A stretch of DNA of 64,000 nucleotides, taken from assembly GCF_030408555.1 (NCBI RefSeq), contig NZ_CP047048.1, positions 930,001 to 994,000 on the forward strand, in the 5' to 3' direction. Positions 8,158-15,667 of the stretch are shown in pieces; the stretch's first letter is position 1; each line of letters begins with the position of its first letter. The notes beneath the pieces were generated by a model. It was not told where the DNA came from. It did not search any database and was given only the letters and a program-made list of their open reading frames with translations. Source of the stretch: Corynebacterium aurimucosum (lineage in GTDB: Bacteria; Actinomycetota; Actinomycetes; Mycobacteriales; Mycobacteriaceae). Both the position numbers and the translations under genes were made by a program.

Positions 8158-8955
8158 TTAGGTGCGCAAAAGCTGGCGAAGCACGGTGCTGACGCCGTTG
8201 TCAGTATTGGGAGGGGCAATGATGTCCGCTAGGTCTTTCAGCTGCGGATGTGCGTTCTCCATCGCGACGGCTGTCCCGGCAGCGCGCAGCATTTCGAGAT
8301 CATTGAGGTAGTCACCGAAGGCCACGGTGGCGGTGATGGGTACGTTGGCGAGTTCAGCGAGCTTGACCAAGGCTGCACCTTTATCCACGCCGCGAGCCAT
8401 GACATCGAGCCAGACCTTGCCCGATACCGCCACGTTGTCCTCCGGGACAGCATCGACGATGGGGGCGTAGATGTGTGCCTCTGAACCGGATTCGCAGAAG
8501 ATGGCGATCTTGATGATGTTGCTATCGGGGACGGCGTCTAGGTCTTCGACCCACGTGACCGCCTTGTAGTACTTGGAGATCTCTGCGCGGGCTGCATCGG
8601 AAGCATCCCGCGCGACATAGGCGGTTTCAGGTGAGCACAGCACCACGGTGTGCTCCACATCCATGGCCGCTGAGGCCTCGCGTGCTGAGTGTACGGTCGC
8701 TTCCGAGAGCGGGAAGGTCGCAATGATCTCACCACCACGCATGACCACCGAGCCATTTTCAGCGATGAAGGTTTCGCCTTGCGGGAACATCTGCTTGAGT
8801 GTTGCCAGTTGGCGCCCTGAAGCCGGAACTAGCTCGCAGCCACGGTGAGCGGCAAGCTCCTGCAGCTCCGCGAAGTCCGCAGGTAGTTGGCCGTTTGCAT
8901 CGAGCAGCGTGCCGTCCATGTCAAGAGCAACAAGTTGTGGGAGCAAGAAAGTCAC
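8158..8955 (-). CDS. Cof-type HAD-superfamily hydrolase
   Basis: 265 residues. Motif I is DMDGTLLD near residue 12 (nucleophile and acid/base Asp). A Thr/Ser region of motif II follows (VPASGRQLATL), then a type-IIB cap, the motif III Lys in VDKGAALVKL, and motif IV FGDYLNDLEML. This places it in the Cof/YidA group of sugar-phosphate or nucleotide phosphatases, which are usually promiscuous, so the substrate cannot be named. The start appears to be the GTG at 8955. It stands about 100 bases upstream of, and divergent from, the CoA hydrolase at 9053. No regulatory motif stands out. Confidence 0.85.
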   Translation of the reverse strand: MTFLLPQLVALDMDGTLLDANGQLPADFAELQELAAHRGCELVPASGRQLATLKQMFPQGETFIAENGSVVMRGGEIIATFPLSEATVHSAREASAAMDVEHTVVLCSPETAYVARDASDAARAEISKYYKAVTWVEDLDAVPDSNIIKIAIFCESGSEAHIYAPIVDAVPEDNVAVSGKVWLDVMARGVDKGAALVKLAELANVPITATVAFGDYLNDLEMLRAAGTAVAMENAHPQLKDLADIIAPPNTDNGVSTVLRQLLRT

Positions 8956-9052
8956 ACCAATCTAAATGGGTTGGGCTAAAAGCAGAAACCATGTCCAAGG
9001 TAGCGCCAAAAATAGGTGGCTGAAACATTTGTGATATGGAACACTGGTGCTC

Positions 9053-10087
9053 ATGACTATGACTGATCCAGTACTCGTTTCCGTCCGCAACCGTACCGGA
9101 GTCCTTGAACTCAATCGGCCGAAAGCTCTGAACTCTTTGAACCCGGAGATGATTGACATCATCCGCCGCTCCCTCGAAGCGTGGGCGCAGGATGACGAGA
9201 TTGAGCAAGTCCTGATTCATTCCAACAGCCCCAAAGCTTTTTGCGCCGGTGGCGATGTGCGCCACGCACGGGAGGGAATCGCGGAAGGACAGTTGGAGGA
9301 AGTCGATGCCTTCTTCGCCAGCGAGTACCTCACTAACGGTGATATCGCCGAGTTCCCGAAGCCCTATATTGCCGTCATCGACGGGGTTGTGATGGGTGGT
9401 GGATTGGGTATCTCCATGCATGGTTCGCACCGCGTGGTAACTGAGAAGGCCTTCGCGTCGATGCCGGAGATGAATATCGGCTACGTCACGGACGTGGGAG
9501 TGGCCTATGCAGCGCAGCGCATGGTGGGCACACGCGGAGTAGCTTCGCCGGGCTTGGCAAAATTCTGGGGGCTCAGCGGCTACCGCATGTATGCTGCGGA
9601 CATGCTGTGGACGGGTGTCGCAACCCACGTGGTTAAGGATGCCGCTGAGTTGATTGAGGCAGCTATCGAGCGGGGCATCGACGCCGCACTGGAGGATCTA
9701 GCTTTGCCGGCACCACAACAGCCGGCGCCGTTGGAGCAGGTAGCCAAAGACTTGGAGGAGACCTTCGCGCTGCCGACGTGGGAGGAGATTTCTGCAGAGC
9801 TCGACAAGCACCCGAACATTGCCGGCGAAGTACGCCGCCTCATGGCCGCCGCCTGCCCAGCCGCCATCGTTGCGGCCAATGAGCTTTATGAGGCGGAGGC
9901 TGCAGTCGACGATATCCGCGAGGCCCTCTTGCTGGAGCTCAAGCTGGGCATGCACATGTACCGCCGCCCCGATTTTTCCGAAGGCGTGCGCGCGGTGCTC
10001 GTGGACAAGACCCAGGATGCTGCTTTTAACCCAGCGACCACCGAGGAGGTTGACGCCGAAGAATTCCGCGCAGTGTTGAACTCCTAG
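9053..10087 (+). CDS. 3-hydroxyisobutyryl-CoA hydrolase-like crotonase-fold protein
   Basis: 344 residues from ATG 9053; a GTG at 9047 is also in frame. Crotonase fold: oxyanion-hole segments AFCAGGDVRHA and VMGGGLGISMHG, then SMPEMNIGYVTDVG carrying the Glu and Asp that HIBYL-CoA hydrolases use, and the C-terminal family tag EGVRAVLVDK. Length and tag separate it from ordinary ~260-residue enoyl-CoA hydratases. It cleaves 3-hydroxyisobutyryl-CoA to free acid in valine breakdown, or a related 3-hydroxyacyl-CoA. It lies about 9 kb from the main branched-chain cluster, where a second and more canonical copy occurs (19646-20707), and the PDVGG-like segment is altered (TDVGVAY). Its substrate may therefore differ. 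Confidence 0.8.
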   Translation: MTMTDPVLVSVRNRTGVLELNRPKALNSLNPEMIDIIRRSLEAWAQDDEIEQVLIHSNSPKAFCAGGDVRHAREGIAEGQLEEVDAFFASEYLTNGDIAEFPKPYIAVIDGVVMGGGLGISMHGSHRVVTEKAFASMPEMNIGYVTDVGVAYAAQRMVGTRGVASPGLAKFWGLSGYRMYAADMLWTGVATHVVKDAAELIEAAIERGIDAALEDLALPAPQQPAPLEQVAKDLEETFALPTWEEISAELDKHPNIAGEVRRLMAAACPAAIVAANELYEAEAAVDDIREALLLELKLGMHMYRRPDFSEGVRAVLVDKTQDAAFNPATTEEVDAEEFRAVLNS

Positions 10088-10094
10088 TTAGGGC

Positions 10095-11255
10095 TTATAG
10101 GCCGCGGGCCTGCTGATAGGCGGCGCGCGCCCGGTGTTCATCCACTCCTTCAGGAACGGCAACGTTAAGGGTGGCCTGCGTGGCGGCTGGAGTCGGCGCA
10201 GGCAGGTGGAACGCGGGGGCGTCGCTAAGCGCCAGCCCCTGGCGACCATCGGGCAGCTGCACAGGCAATAGGGTCCACAGCCCCAAGACCGGCATGGCTA
10301 ACTGCGGCAGGCGCACCGAGCGCGCTTCGGGGATCGACACACGGGCGCGAATCAGCTCGGGGAGAGCATTGTCATAGCCGAAGCGGCGCAGGTTCGCCGC
10401 TGCTTGGGCGGACATGGAACTAGATAGCTCGTCCGCCCATGCCCAGGTGAACGTGTCCGTGGATGCGTCGAGAGTAGCAATGAGGTGGGCGGGAACCGTG
10501 AGCGAACCATAATCAGAGTTGACCACGGTGCGAGACGTGCCAGGGTCGAGGTCCGCAGACAGGTTGGGGAAGCGGGCCTCCAAGAAGAAATTATGCTCGG
10601 TGGCAAGAAAGTGGGCGTCAGCCAATACATCGCGTGCGCTAAGCCCGGCCTGGCCTGAGGGGTGGGGAAGGGCCGCGATCCGAGTGCCGTGGAAGCGCGC
10701 GAGGCCTTCTGCTGCCACCGGTGCCACGCCTAGATAGGAGGCGAGCTCAGAGGTAGCAAGGCGCTCGTCGACGCCCCCTTCGACATCCCCCGAGCGTTCG
10801 AGCCCGGCCAGGATGCTAACACGGGGATCCGGGGGGAGCTCCGTGAAATCGACGGCGACGAGTGCTTCGCCCTCACCCTGTGGGACGCGGAGAACGGGCC
10901 GGTCACCCACCAACCGCCGTGCTAAGCCGCGAAGCAGGGCGGAATCGGGCTGTGGTCCGTGGAACTGAGGTTGGGACGCTTGTTCCGTCAAACCCGTGGC
11001 CCAGTGCAGTTGTCCATCCTGGATGGTGGCTAGACGCAGCCCATCGAAGTCATAGCTCCCTGAATCAGTACTAAAGCGCACCACCGCGCGCTGGTCTTGG
11101 TCTGGCTGCGCTGCTTGTCGGGCTTCGGGGGCGGGGGCAGCGGGCGTGAAGTTCACTTCGACGTCGCGCACGTCGCCCAAGCGGGACGTAAACGTGGCGT
11201 CGATGCCGGCTTGGATAAAAGCGCCTGCGGAGTACAGGTTCTGGGCGGAATCCAT
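10095..11255 (-). CDS. unknown protein, last gene of the putative sulfolipid operon
   Basis: 386 residues with no signal peptide or membrane segment. The protein looks like two related halves. Residues ~55-85 contain GSYDFDGLRLATIQDGQLHWATG, and residues ~255-285 contain SLTVPAHLIATLDASTDTFTWAWAD. The Trp-rich FTWAWA element recalls DUF6882-type proteins, but I am not certain of that match. A Pro/Ala-rich linker (PAAPAPEARQAAQPDQ) separates the first strand. The ATG at 11255 overlaps the TAA of the upstream glycosyltransferase by one base (TAATG), so translation is probably coupled. Being the third gene of an sqdB-sqdX-like operon suggests an accessory role, which is inference only. Confidence 0.6.
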   Translation of the reverse strand: MDSAQNLYSAGAFIQAGIDATFTSRLGDVRDVEVNFTPAAPAPEARQAAQPDQDQRAVVRFSTDSGSYDFDGLRLATIQDGQLHWATGLTEQASQPQFHGPQPDSALLRGLARRLVGDRPVLRVPQGEGEALVAVDFTELPPDPRVSILAGLERSGDVEGGVDERLATSELASYLGVAPVAAEGLARFHGTRIAALPHPSGQAGLSARDVLADAHFLATEHNFFLEARFPNLSADLDPGTSRTVVNSDYGSLTVPAHLIATLDASTDTFTWAWADELSSSMSAQAAANLRRFGYDNALPELIRARVSIPEARSVRLPQLAMPVLGLWTLLPVQLPDGRQGLALSDAPAFHLPAPTPAATQATLNVAVPEGVDEHRARAAYQQARGL

Positions 11256-12418
11256 TAGTGCTCCTTGACTCGTTTCTCATCCCTGCGGAAAGGGTGCTCG
11301 ATAGCCTCCTCGTAGGCGTGGAGGAGGGCTTGGGTGGATTCTACCCAGGAATACTTTTCAGCCTCGCGGCGGGCGGCAGCGCCCATCGTCTCCCTGCGGG
11401 CAGGGTCTTCGAGGAGTCCGACCGTGGCGCGCGCCCACGCCTCATCATCGGCGTCCGGCGCGATGAGGTGACCGGTCACGCCTTCCTCAATGACGAAGGG
11501 GATACCACCGGCATTCGTGCCGACGACCGGCACGCCCGAGGCGAAGGACTCGAGTGCTACCAGCCCCAGGGTCTCCGTGGCGGAGGGGAAGAGGAAGACA
11601 TCCCCCACGGCGAATGCAGCGGCGAGCTCCTCGCCAGACAGGTAGCCGGTGAACACTGTGTGTGCAGGATCGAAGCTAGCCTTGAGCTCCTCCAAAGCGG
11701 GACCATCGCCATTGATGGCCAGGCGGGCGTCGCTAAGCTGTGCCCGCACTAACTGCATCACGTGGTCGAGGCGCTCCAAGTCCTTCTCTTTGGACACTCG
11801 GCCGATATAGGTCACCAGCGGGGTATCCGGGTTACCACCGGTGAGGCGCTCGCGCATCTGTGCTGTGGCGCGGTCAGGGTGATAGGTCTGCGTGTCCACC
11901 GCCTTGGGCCACAACTGCACGTTGCGGATCCCCATCGTCCGAGCCTTATCCACCATGGGGCCAGAAGTACACAGGTTCACCGCCGCCTGGTTGTGCAGGT
12001 ACTTCAGAGCGGCCTCAGTCAGCGGGCGGGTCCATCCGATGCCCAGCGCATCGACGTATTCAGGCACGTTGGTGTGGAAGCTCGCCACCAGCGGCACGGC
12101 ATCGCGCTGCGCGGCGAAGACGCCGAGGGCTGCAGTCCAAATGGGGTTGACCGCGTGGATGACATCGGGATCGAAATCTCGGATCTCCTTGAAGAATTTC
12201 CACGAAGGCAGGCCAAACTTGATCTCCGGGTAGACCCACAGCGACAGACTGGGGATGCGGGTGACCTCGAAGCCGGCATAGGAGTCAGGAGCCTTGCCCG
12301 TGGCAAAAATCCGGACCTCGTGGCCTATCGCGGCCAACTGGTCCAGCGTGCGCGTCAGGCGCGTGACCACGCCGTCGATCTTGGGCAGGAAGACCTCAGT
12401 AACGATAGCGATGCGCAC
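11255..12418 (-). CDS. sqdX: SqdX/SQD2-like sulfoquinovosyltransferase (GT4)
   Basis: 387 residues, GT-B fold, family GT4. The N-terminus reads MRIAIVTEVFLPKIDGVVTR, as in SqdX, and the acceptor-side segment KYLHNQAAVNLCTSGPMV plus QLWPKAVDTQTYHP parallels plant SQD2. The donor site has the EX7E motif in ETLGLVALE with GTNAGGIPFVIEEG just after. SQD2/SqdX transfers sulfoquinovose from UDP-sulfoquinovose to diacylglycerol to make SQDG at the membrane. The immediate upstream neighbour, 6 bases away, is the matching UDP-sulfoquinovose synthase, which makes this reading better than the mannosyltransferases MgtA or PimB, whose N-termini differ. The start is GTG 12418. A different acceptor lipid remains possible. 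Confidence 0.75.
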   Translation of the reverse strand: MRIAIVTEVFLPKIDGVVTRLTRTLDQLAAIGHEVRIFATGKAPDSYAGFEVTRIPSLSLWVYPEIKFGLPSWKFFKEIRDFDPDVIHAVNPIWTAALGVFAAQRDAVPLVASFHTNVPEYVDALGIGWTRPLTEAALKYLHNQAAVNLCTSGPMVDKARTMGIRNVQLWPKAVDTQTYHPDRATAQMRERLTGGNPDTPLVTYIGRVSKEKDLERLDHVMQLVRAQLSDARLAINGDGPALEELKASFDPAHTVFTGYLSGEELAAAFAVGDVFLFPSATETLGLVALESFASGVPVVGTNAGGIPFVIEEGVTGHLIAPDADDEAWARATVGLLEDPARRETMGAAARREAEKYSWVESTQALLHAYEEAIEHPFRRDEKRVKEH

Positions 12419-12424
12419 GAAGGT

Positions 12425-13621
12425 TTAAGCCTCCGTGGAAGGAACGCCGGCGTGCTGCTGGCGCGTCCACAGCGACTGCGCCGGAATCTTGGAGCGGTCC
12501 GCGCGGTCGGCGTACTTACGCGCAACCTCCTCGACCTCATGGAGCAACCCCTCCGACAAGGTGGTCGGCTCCAGTCCTAGTTCGAGGAAGGTGTCGTTGG
12601 TGACGTGGAGTTCATTCTCCGCGGATTCCTTGCGCGGGTTCGGCACATAAGCCACTTCCGCACCAGAAATCTTCGCCAGCAACTCTGCCAGGTCACGCAC
12701 ACGGTGGGTTTCGGTCATCTGGTTGATGATCTTGACGCGCTCGCCGCGTGCCGGAGGGTTCTCCAGCGCTAGCTCGATGCAGCGCACCATGTCACGGATG
12801 TGAATAAAGGCGCGGGTTTGTCCGCCGGTACCGTGCACGGTCAGCGGATAACCAATACCGGCCTGAATGAGGAAGCGGTTGAGCACCGTGCCGTAGTCAC
12901 CGTCATAATCAAAGCGGTTGATCAGGCGCTCATCTTTCTGGGTCTGCTCAGTGTGCGTGCCCCAGATGATGCCCTGGTGTAGGTCGGTGATGCGCAGCTC
13001 ATCGTTCTTGGCGTAGTAGGCAAACAGGTGCTGGTCCAGCACCTTCGTCATGTGGTAGACCGAGCCCGGGTTGGAGGGGTAGAGGATTTGCTGCTTGACG
13101 ACGCCATTCTCCCCCGCATCCACCTGTACATCCAGGTAGCCCTCCGGGATCTTCATGCCGGCGGTGCCGTAACCGTAGACACCCATGGTGCCCAAGTGGG
13201 CGACGTGGATATCCTGCTCAGACTCGACAATGGCGGCGAGCAAGTTGTGGGTGGCGTTGATGTTGTTATCCACCGTGTAGCGCTTGGTGCGCGAGTTCTT
13301 CATGGAATAGGGGGCGGCACGTTGCTCAGCAAAGTGCACCACAGCATCTGGGCGCTCGGTATTCAGGAAATCCAACAAGCCGTCGTAGTCCTGGGCCACG
13401 TCGAGGTTGCGGAAGCCGATGGTCTTGCCGGAGACCTCGGTCCACGCAGCCAGGCGCTCCTCAATGGAGGCGATGGGTGTTAAGGATTCCGCGCCCAACT
13501 CCTTATCGATGGCGCGCCGGGAGAGGTTATCCACGATGATGACATCGTGGCCTTGGTCGGAGAGATAGAGGGAAGCAGGCCAACCGCAGAAGCCGTCTCC
13601 GCCGAGAATCGCTACCTTCAT
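12425..13621 (-). CDS. sqdB: UDP-sulfoquinovose synthase (SqdB/SQD1 family)
   Basis: 398 residues, extended short-chain dehydrogenase fold. The dinucleotide motif GGDGFCGWPASLYLS is the specific SqdB/SQD1 form. Other family blocks follow in order: ESLTPIASIEERLAAW, VVHFAEQRAAPYSM, LGTMGVYGYG (catalytic Thr near 145), YHMTK (Tyr near 187 with Lys four later), INRFDYDGDYGTVLNRF, and PLTVHGTGGQTRAF. The enzyme converts UDP-glucose plus sulfite to UDP-sulfoquinovose with bound NAD+. The ATG at 13621 is preceded by GGAGAG. It is the first gene of a three-gene leftward operon, and a nested palindrome at 13717-13756 lies about 95 bases upstream. The family call is firm; that the cell makes SQDG is inference. 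Confidence 0.85.
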   Translation of the reverse strand: MKVAILGGDGFCGWPASLYLSDQGHDVIIVDNLSRRAIDKELGAESLTPIASIEERLAAWTEVSGKTIGFRNLDVAQDYDGLLDFLNTERPDAVVHFAEQRAAPYSMKNSRTKRYTVDNNINATHNLLAAIVESEQDIHVAHLGTMGVYGYGTAGMKIPEGYLDVQVDAGENGVVKQQILYPSNPGSVYHMTKVLDQHLFAYYAKNDELRITDLHQGIIWGTHTEQTQKDERLINRFDYDGDYGTVLNRFLIQAGIGYPLTVHGTGGQTRAFIHIRDMVRCIELALENPPARGERVKIINQMTETHRVRDLAELLAKISGAEVAYVPNPRKESAENELHVTNDTFLELGLEPTTLSEGLLHEVEEVARKYADRADRSKIPAQSLWTRQQHAGVPSTEA

Positions 13622-13716
13622 TTGTTATCTCTCCACATCACTGTCGGGGGCATGAGTTAGGGCGCCGCCGACGATGGGGGAGAAACCCGTCGCGGCGGCA
13701 AGCACTTTTCAATACC

Positions 13717-13756
13717 TTACCGTTGACAGCCCTCACATGAGGGCCCTTAACGGTAA
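13717..13756. promoter_or_regulatory. nested palindrome in the sqdB / membrane-protein divergent promoter
   Basis: Outer arms TTACCGTT (13717-13724) and AACGGTAA (13749-13756) are perfect complements. Inside lies GCCCTCA-CA-TGAGGGC (13729-13744), also perfect. The whole 40-bp structure sits midway between two divergent starts, 95 bases from sqdB and 111 from the gene at 13868. It could be a double operator or a structured 5' leader. No T-tract follows, so it is unlikely to be a terminator. Confidence 0.55.
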
Positions 13757-13867
13757 ACAGTGAGTGAATGTTTCCTCAGGCTGTACCGCTAGGGTGAGGC
13801 TCGGTGCAGGAGCTGAAGGCTCGGAGTCCGTATTAGCTCCGACACGACGCCCTGTACACTGGCCCGC

Positions 13868-14524
13868 ATGCTCGAAGCCGTGCTCAATGCCTTTGCCGAT
13901 TCCGTCAATGCTCTACTGATCGGAATCCTGGTAGCTATCGGCATCATGCTTCCGCGGGGCAGCTACCGCAAGATCGCGGCCCTAGTCATCGTCGGTGATT
14001 GGTTCGGTGTGCTCACCGCAGCCGCCGTGGTGATGTTTGTGTTCGTCGGTATCCAGGACAAGGTGGCTGCCGCACTCGAATCACCGCTGCTTGGCTGGGG
14101 ACTGGTGGTCATCGGCCTGGGACTGGGCCTTCTGGCCTGGCGCTCCAAGGGCGAACCTAATGACATGGTGCAGAAACTCCTCGGCCCGCTGCGCACGCCT
14201 TCAGCCAAGACTGTCGCGGTGGGCTATGCCATGGGGGTTATCCAGTCCTTGACCTCCGTGCCTTTCTTCTATGGGCTGATGCACCTTGCGGCAGGGGACT
14301 TTAGCAACACCGTTAAATACGGCGGCCTTTTCTTCTATGCCACTTTCGCGCTCTCACTGCCCACGGTGTGCGGGCTTTTCATCGCTATGGTTCGGGCGAA
14401 ACCACATTCCTGGGCCGGTCGCGCCTTCGCGTGGGCGCGGGAGAACTCCGCCACAGTTGCGCTGTGGAGTGGCTATGGCGTGGCTGCCTTCCTAGTGATC
14501 ATGGGGCTTGTTTCCCTGCTCTAG
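13868..14524 (+). CDS. polytopic membrane protein of unknown function
   Basis: 218 residues from the ATG at 13868. Hydrophobic segments lie around residues 10-32, 38-62, 76-94, 114-138, 150-178 and 193-217, so about six membrane spans. Between spans 3 and 4 is a basic cytosolic loop (WRSKGEPNDMVQKLLGPLRT). The pattern is like LysE/GAP-type small exporters, but I do not recognise a diagnostic motif. It faces away from the sulfolipid operon and may share its palindromic control region, so export of an envelope component is possible but speculative. No start-proximal Shine-Dalgarno stands out. Confidence 0.6.
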   Translation: MLEAVLNAFADSVNALLIGILVAIGIMLPRGSYRKIAALVIVGDWFGVLTAAAVVMFVFVGIQDKVAAALESPLLGWGLVVIGLGLGLLAWRSKGEPNDMVQKLLGPLRTPSAKTVAVGYAMGVIQSLTSVPFFYGLMHLAAGDFSNTVKYGGLFFYATFALSLPTVCGLFIAMVRAKPHSWAGRAFAWARENSATVALWSGYGVAAFLVIMGLVSLL

Positions 14525-14672
14525 GGCTTCAGCACTGAGAGCAATCGATGGGTGGCTTAGCTCGTGGCCTTAGCTTGCGGAGCAGAACTGCCCTAGTTGC
14601 CAAAGAACTGGTCAGATCCTGCGGCGAGCTCAAGAGTTTTGGCAACAACGGCAGTTTGAAAGAGTCGTGGCG

Positions 14673-15218
14673 CTAGTCGTAGAGGACTTCGTCGAGGGGG
14701 AGGGCTTCGCCAAGCAGCGCCTGCTTCTGAGCAATGTCGACGTAGCGCGCGGCGTGCGGGATGAAGGCGGCGGATTCCTCAGGGCTCAACTCGCGGCGCA
14801 CCTTGGCGGGCACCCCAGCAGCTAGGGTGCCGGCGGGAATATCCTGGCCTTCGAGCACCACAGCGCCGGCAGCGATGAGAGAACCTGGGCCCACGGTAGA
14901 GCCGGAGAGTAGGGAGGCCTTCATGCCAACGAGCGTGCCCGCGCCCACGTGCGTGCCATGGAGCATGGTCATGTGTCCTACGGTGACGTCATCCTCCAGC
15001 ACACAAGGCTTACTGGATTCAACGTGGATGACGCAGTTGTCCTGGATATTGACGCGCGCCCCAAGGTGGATGGAACCGACGTCCCCGCGCAGCACGCTTC
15101 CATAGAACACAGAAGAATCTGGCCCGATGGTGACGTCACCGATGATGGTGGCATTCGGGGCAATCCAGGCGCTGCGGTGGATGCGGGGAGTCTGCCCTTG
15201 GAAGGGGAGAATAAGCAT
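14673..15218 (-). CDS. gamma-carbonic anhydrase-like hexapeptide-repeat protein
   Basis: 181 residues of left-handed beta-helix with repeated [LIV]-G-x-x-x-x units from residue ~15 to ~140. The metal-binding His pattern of gamma-class enzymes is visible as VIHVESS, VGHMTMLHG and a following LVGM. The family (YrdA/PaaY/CaiE type) forms trimers with Zn at subunit interfaces. Members include active carbonic anhydrases and thioesterase-like accessory proteins. Ordinary ATG start at 15218. It is followed on the same strand by no close gene, and is itself only 6 bases downstream of the small unknown protein at 15225-15632, so the two are probably one transcript. Confidence 0.8.
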   Translation of the reverse strand: MLILPFQGQTPRIHRSAWIAPNATIIGDVTIGPDSSVFYGSVLRGDVGSIHLGARVNIQDNCVIHVESSKPCVLEDDVTVGHMTMLHGTHVGAGTLVGMKASLLSGSTVGPGSLIAAGAVVLEGQDIPAGTLAAGVPAKVRRELSPEESAAFIPHAARYVDIAQKQALLGEALPLDEVLYD

Positions 15219-15224
15219 GGTTGG

Positions 15225-15632
15225 TTAGCTTTCTTCAGGGGTGGTTTCGATGGAGACCGCGAGGGACTCGGAGACTTCATAATCGCCGGGCGTGGTGTCG
15301 AGGCTGGCAAGTACGTCCCGTTCCGCAGGGGATAGCGGGATGGCCCAGCCCCGCTTGGGATCGTGGACAGGGCGCTGTGTCTTCGCCGTGGGGGAGAGGT
15401 GCACCGTGGATTGCGGTCCGCGCAACTGTGCGGGCTCGCCGGAATGGGCCACCTCACTGAGCACCTGCGCGCCGGCGGGGGAGGTAGCCAGGATGATGAG
15501 ACCGCTCGCCGTGTGCACGGACAGGTGATCTAAAGAGACCTCGACGGCGTGGGGATCCGGGGAAGCCAAACGGACAGTGCTGGAGCCGCCGAGTTTGTCG
15601 ATGACATCCTTAACCGCAGAAAACAAACCCAT
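15225..15632 (-). CDS. small unknown protein upstream of the hexapeptide-repeat gene
   Basis: 135 residues, no signal peptide or membrane span. The sequence starts MGLFSAVKDVIDKLGG, is strand-rich to residue ~60, has a Gln/Thr/Arg linker, and then KRGWAIPLSPAERDVLASLDTTPGDYEVSESLAVSIETT. I do not recognise a family. It is likely cotranscribed with 14673-15218 (stop and next start 6 bases apart), and its ATG is 35 bases from the divergent patatin GTG, so one short promoter region serves both. Confidence 0.55.
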   Translation of the reverse strand: MGLFSAVKDVIDKLGGSSTVRLASPDPHAVEVSLDHLSVHTASGLIILATSPAGAQVLSEVAHSGEPAQLRGPQSTVHLSPTAKTQRPVHDPKRGWAIPLSPAERDVLASLDTTPGDYEVSESLAVSIETTPEES

Positions 15633-15667
15633 GGCGCGATCCTAGCGTGGGGGTACCATCGAGCACT

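Noticed and set aside
11255..12418. Annotation of the GT4 as mannosyltransferase MgtA or PimB
   Set aside because: The start (VTEVFLPKIDGVVTR) and acceptor-side blocks follow SqdX/SQD2, and the partner gene is SqdB-type; kept as an alternative to test by phylogeny.
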